A DNA stretch of 64,000 nt from JADFNB01 sp036397455 (GTDB taxonomy: Bacteria > Gemmatimonadota > Gemmatimonadetes > Gemmatimonadales > GWC2-71-9): contig DASWIX010000041.1 in NCBI GenBank assembly GCA_036397455.1, positions 62,001 to 126,000 on the forward strand. The letters run 5' to 3'. Shown here one piece after another: positions 60,941 to 64,000 of the stretch (its first letter is position 1; each line of letters starts with the position of its first letter). The notes below the pieces were generated by a model. That model had not been told where the DNA came from. It did not search any database and saw only the letters and a list, made by a program, of their open reading frames with translations. Position numbers and translations under genes: made by a program.

Positions 60941-61843
60941 TTACCCGAGTCGCGACCGCCGCGCCGCCGCGCGGCGGAGCACATGCCCGAACGGCGTGTC
61001 GGTCAGCACCGGGAAATAGGCGATCCCGACCCGCCGGAGCGCGTGGCGCCACGCCACGATAGCGCGACGCACCGTCTCGCGGTACGCCGCGCGGAATTCG
61101 CGGGGCCGCACGACCACGCCGGCGCCCGTCTCCGGATCCTCGAACCGGGCTTCCGGCGGACCGTCCAGTTCGCACTCGGAGGGATCCATGATGTGAAAGA
61201 CCATCACCTGGTGCCCGCGGTGTCGAAGGTACTGCATGGCGAGCAGCGCCAGGTCGCGGTCGAACAGGAGATCCGACACGAACACCACCAGGCCCCGCCG
61301 CCTCAAGAGGTCGGTCACGCGCCGCAGCGCCGGTTCGGCCGCCGTCCCGTGCCCGGCATCCAGGCCGGCGATGGTGGACAGCAAGCTCCAGCGTTGCTGC
61401 ACCCGCGCACGAGCGGGCACGACGGCGCGGACCTCCTCGTCAAACGCAATCAGTCCTGTCGCGTCGCGCTGCCGCAGCAGAACCAGGGACAGTGCCGCTA
61501 CCAGCCGTTGCGCGTAGCCGAGTTTGGTCAGACGCCGGTCTGCCCCGCGCCAGGCCATCGAGCGGCTGACGTCGAGCACGATCATGGACCGGAGATTGGT
61601 CTCGGCCTCGTATTGCTTGACGGTCAGACGATCGGAGCGCGCCAGCACGCGCCAGTCGACGTAGCGCAACTCATCGCCAGCCTGGTAGGGTCGGTGTTCG
61701 GCAAACTCAACCGAGAACCCCTTGAACGGCGATCGGTGCAACCCCGCCAGAAACCCCTCGACCACCCCCTCAGCCGTGAACTCGATGCCGCCGAGTTCGG
61801 CCACATCGTACGGATCGAGCAGATCCAGCCGACCGCCTACCAC
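60941..61843 (-). CDS. DUF58 domain-containing protein
   Basis: The 300-aa protein starts at GTG 61843. The DUF58 core is obvious: RSPFKGFSVEFAEHRPYQAG DELRYVDWRVLARSDRLTVK, with a VWA-type MIDAS DVSRSM at 91-96 (Asp91, Ser93, Ser95). It has no membrane helix. DUF58 proteins act with MoxR ATPases and BatA/BatB membrane proteins in envelope or stress maturation. The stop touches the BatA-like start (TAA followed by ATG), so the two are coupled. It is the first gene of a probable DUF58-BatA-mfd operon. Confidence 0.92.
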   Translation of the reverse strand: MVGGRLDLLDPYDVAELGGIEFTAEGVVEGFLAGLHRSPFKGFSVEFAEHRPYQAGDELRYVDWRVLARSDRLTVKQYEAETNLRSMIVLDVSRSMAWRGADRRLTKLGYAQRLVAALSLVLLRQRDATGLIAFDEEVRAVVPARARVQQRWSLLSTIAGLDAGHGTAAEPALRRVTDLLRRRGLVVFVSDLLFDRDLALLAMQYLRHRGHQVMVFHIMDPSECELDGPPEARFEDPETGAGVVVRPREFRAAYRETVRRAIVAWRHALRRVGIAYFPVLTDTPFGHVLRRAAARRSRLG

Positions 61844-62055
61844 CCCAACCGCCGGCTGGACGGTGCAAGTCGGGGTGTCCGCATGCTAGACGACGTCCTC
61901 AATTCTGGACATTCTCCGCGTATCCGGTAGAACTACAAGCCAGCATAAATGGTTTCCCGACAATGAGTTAGAACGCTCGTGCGTTCCGGCACGCCTCCTG
62001 CCTATTCGAGACGTCAAGCGCGACCGTCGCGCGGGTCTCAGGTGCGGAGGCACAC
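61844..62055. other. 212-bp divergent intergenic region
   Basis: It separates the DUF58 operon from the DUF4384 gene and must hold both promoters. It is less GC-rich than its surroundings near 61900-61980. The imperfect inverted pair around CGTGCGTTCCGGCACG (61987-62002) is the only structure noticed; no promoter could be assigned with confidence. Confidence 0.4.
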
Positions 62056-63219
62056 GTGCCCCGAGGAATCTTAATCGCTCTGCTGTTGCCGTCTGGCGCG
62101 GCCGCCTTGCCGGCGGATCCGGGCACGCCGGTGCGGCGCGATGCCACCGCCCCGTACGTCGAACTCTGGACGAATCGCGATGACGTGTACCGCCGTGGCG
62201 ACCGGGTGTCGGTCTACGTGCGGACCGACGACGACGCCTACGTCACGGTGTTCCGTATCGATACCGACGGCAGGGTCCGCGTCCTGTTCCCGACCGATCC
62301 ATGGGACGACAATTTTGCGCGTGGCGGCGTCCGGTATCAGATCGAAGGGCGTCATGGCGGGTATTCGTTCCGCGTGGAGGACTACCCCGGCACGGGGTAC
62401 TTGTTCGCCGTGGCGAGTCGCGATCCGTTCCGGTTCTCCCCCTTCGTGCGTGGCGATCACTGGGACTACCGGATGATCGGCGAGTACGGTCGGATCACCG
62501 GCGATCCGTATGTCGCGTTCGGCGATCTGCTCGACGAGATCATCCCGCCCAACTACGTCGACTACGCCTACGACGTTGCGCCGTACGACGTCGACCGCCA
62601 CTACGAGTATCCGCGGTTTCTCTGTTACGACTGTCACACCTACGCGGAGTGGCCGTACTGGAATCCATACGCGAATCCGTGCATCAGTTTTCGCATCGTG
62701 GTTTACGATGACCCCTATTACTACCCGGCGCGGCGTTATGCCGGCACGCGGGTGGTGTACCGCCGGCCGACAACCATCGTGCCGCGGTATGTGTTCAAGG
62801 ACCGAACCCCTGGCGATCGATATGTCGAGACCGTGCGCGAACGTCCGGTCGACGCCAACGGCCGCCCTCGGGTGGAGCCGGGGGCGACGCGACGAACAGT
62901 GATCAGCGCGGGAGAGCGGATCCCAACCCCCACGCGGCGTGGGGTAGCCCCGTCAGGTGACGCGTCCACTCGCGTCCTGCGTCCCCGAACAGGGCCCGCG
63001 CCGCGGCCGCTGCGTCTCGAGCGGCGCGACCCCAAACGGCCACCCCCGGCGACCGAGCGGCGCCGCGACACCACCCGAACTGATCCGGGCCGGCTGGACG
63101 CTCGCCCCCCTGAACGACCCCCCGTCCAGCCCACGTCGGCACGACGCGTCCCGACCCGGCGCCCCATCGACCCTCCTCGCCGCGACTCAACCCCACCGAG
63201 GCGGCCAAGCGAGATCTGA
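62056..63219 (+). CDS. DUF4384 domain-containing exported protein
   Basis: The 387-aa protein starts at GTG 62056 with GGAGG six bases upstream and has a short signal (LIALLLPSGAAALPA). Residues 30-120 are the DUF4384 domain (YVELWTNRDDVYRRGDRVSV YVRTDDDAYVTVFRIDTDGR VRVLFPTDPWDDNF). A middle region is very rich in Tyr, Asp and Pro (NYVDYAYDVAPYDVDRHYEY, VVYDDPYYYPARRY). The last 130 residues are a basic Arg/Pro/Thr-rich tail, likely disordered. The domain occurs in envelope proteins and beside Ser/Thr kinases. The role is not known. Confidence 0.85.
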   Translation: MPRGILIALLLPSGAAALPADPGTPVRRDATAPYVELWTNRDDVYRRGDRVSVYVRTDDDAYVTVFRIDTDGRVRVLFPTDPWDDNFARGGVRYQIEGRHGGYSFRVEDYPGTGYLFAVASRDPFRFSPFVRGDHWDYRMIGEYGRITGDPYVAFGDLLDEIIPPNYVDYAYDVAPYDVDRHYEYPRFLCYDCHTYAEWPYWNPYANPCISFRIVVYDDPYYYPARRYAGTRVVYRRPTTIVPRYVFKDRTPGDRYVETVRERPVDANGRPRVEPGATRRTVISAGERIPTPTRRGVAPSGDASTRVLRPRTGPAPRPLRLERRDPKRPPPATERRRDTTRTDPGRLDARPPERPPVQPTSARRVPTRRPIDPPRRDSTPPRRPSEI

Positions 63220-63289
63220 TCTCTGCCGGAACCGCGGCTCCATGCCGGGTTATCTTGTGGCAGTTCTCGTTTCTCTCGGAGACAAACCA

Positions 63290-64000
63290 ATGCGTCGCGT
63301 TGCCTGCCTGGTATACGCCGGTCTCGCGGTACCATGCTTCCTGTCGGCCCAGCGCAGTGGGCCGGATGCCGCGGTCGGATCGATCAGCTCCACTGCCTAT
63401 CAACGCCTGATTGGCGTGATCGCCCACGATTCCATGATGGGGCGCGACACCCCCAGTCGTGGACTCGACCTCACGGCCCAGTGGGTCGCGAACGAGTTCC
63501 GGCGCCTGGGACTCACGCCCGGCGGTGACGGCGGAGAGTACATCCAGCGATATCCGATTCAGCAGGTACGGATCGATCCGCGGGCGTCGTCGGTCGCGGT
63601 GCGCGGCGGGCCAACCTGGCGGGTCGGGCGAGAGGTCATGCGGACGTTCGGCGGGTTCGCGCCCGACGGGGTCACGGGGCGCACCGTCATCGTGTCGGGG
63701 CAGGCCCGCAACGGCGCGGCGTACGGCACGATGGAACTCGAAGGCGCGGTCGTGTTCGTCGTGTTGCCAACCGAGAACGGTCGGCTCGCGGGCCGCGAGG
63801 CGCAACTCATGCTCCGGGGACTGTCCGCGAGGAATCCGGCGGCGCTGATCGGCATCGCGGATGTGAACGACGAGGTCTGGCGTGACTACGCCACGCGCCA
63901 ATCGGCCACGAGCGTCAGGATCCCGTGGCGGGAGCGCGGGAACGGGACGCCGATCGTCTTGATGCGGGACCCGAGCGTCCAATCGCTACTGCGCGACCAC
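63290..64000 (+). CDS. M28-family peptidase, N-terminal part (runs off window)
   Basis: ATG 63290, with GGAGA eight bases upstream, opens a frame of 237 codons to the window edge. A signal peptide (ending CFLSAQ) is followed by RLIGVIAHDSMMGRDTPSRG LDLTAQWVANEFRRLGLTPG, the usual start of exported M28 aminopeptidases, and a PA-like domain (GVTGRTVIVSGQARNGAAYG, ELEGAVVFVVLPTENG). The zinc-binding catalytic domain lies beyond the window. It is co-oriented with and 70 bp after the DUF4384 gene. Confidence 0.85.
   Translation, partial: MRRVACLVYAGLAVPCFLSAQRSGPDAAVGSISSTAYQRLIGVIAHDSMMGRDTPSRGLDLTAQWVANEFRRLGLTPGGDGGEYIQRYPIQQVRIDPRASSVAVRGGPTWRVGREVMRTFGGFAPDGVTGRTVIVSGQARNGAAYGTMELEGAVVFVVLPTENGRLAGREAQLMLRGLSARNPAALIGIADVNDEVWRDYATRQSATSVRIPWRERGNGTPIVLMRDPSVQSLLRDH

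Noticed and set aside
59369..61930. 853-codon plus-strand frame
   Set aside because: Antisense to the BatA-like and DUF58 genes, which show VWA metal-site motifs and coupled starts.

Overview
The window is a very GC-rich stretch of a Gram-negative-type chromosome, most likely from a member of the Gemmatimonadota or a close relative in the Acidobacteriota direction. This is an inference from gene content: several ADOP-type duplicated FtsX/MacB permeases, many secreted hydrolases with signal peptides ending in AQ, lipoproteins, 6-bladed beta-propellers, an M1 metallopeptidase, DUF3500 and DUF4384 proteins, a Bat-type operon and an NtrC-type system that lies in the operon it probably controls. 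No rRNA or other phylogenetic marker is complete enough to fix the taxon. The window starts and ends inside genes.

Layout. 1-18.6 kb holds mostly monocistronic exported enzymes on both strands: a glycoside hydrolase lipoprotein, an orphan ADOP permease, a CocE/NonD hydrolase, two serine hydrolase types, a DDAH-like enzyme, DUF3500, a Tat-exported aldo/keto reductase, a propeller lipoprotein and an M1 peptidase. A small, less GC-rich two-gene insert (15.15-16.12 kb) sits between what look like two halves of a lost lipoprotein gene. 18.6-28.5 kb is a signalling block. A PAS hybrid histidine kinase and a membrane protein with only a dimerisation-type helix run leftwards; a receiver protein, an ECF sigma factor and an anti-sigma factor fused to a thioredoxin-like domain run rightwards. 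The two units are driven by divergent, near-identical ECF-type promoters. Next come a 6-bladed propeller with an NVEALA-like Cys-rich peptide, an AraC-like regulator and a membrane-anchored receiver.

28.4-32 kb is a scrambled zone bounded by a 234/235-bp direct repeat. It holds a PadR/serine-hydrolase operon and fragments of a gluconate dehydrogenase subunit, a CopG/RelE-type toxin-antitoxin module and an M28 peptidase. A VapBC-like pair follows. 33.7-46.8 kb is one leftward operon: HlyD-type adaptor, three full ADOP permeases, one internally deleted permease, two ABC ATPases, an NtrC-type sigma-54 regulator and an NtrY-like kinase. It is preceded by a good -24/-12 promoter and a palindromic upstream site, which suggests autoregulation by the encoded regulator.

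47.0-49.0 kb is a decayed 1.9-kb island integrated at the 3' end of tRNA-Ile(GAU), with a 47-bp partial tRNA copy at the far end. It contains remnants of DUF499, MNT nucleotidyltransferase, DUF3800, DUF4258 and DUF2283 genes. 49-62 kb is housekeeping: an acidic small protein, typA, a CDF cation exporter, pdxA, two parvulin-type foldases, mfd, a BatA-like protein and a DUF58 protein, mostly tightly packed on the minus strand. The window ends with a DUF4384 protein and the start of an M28 peptidase.
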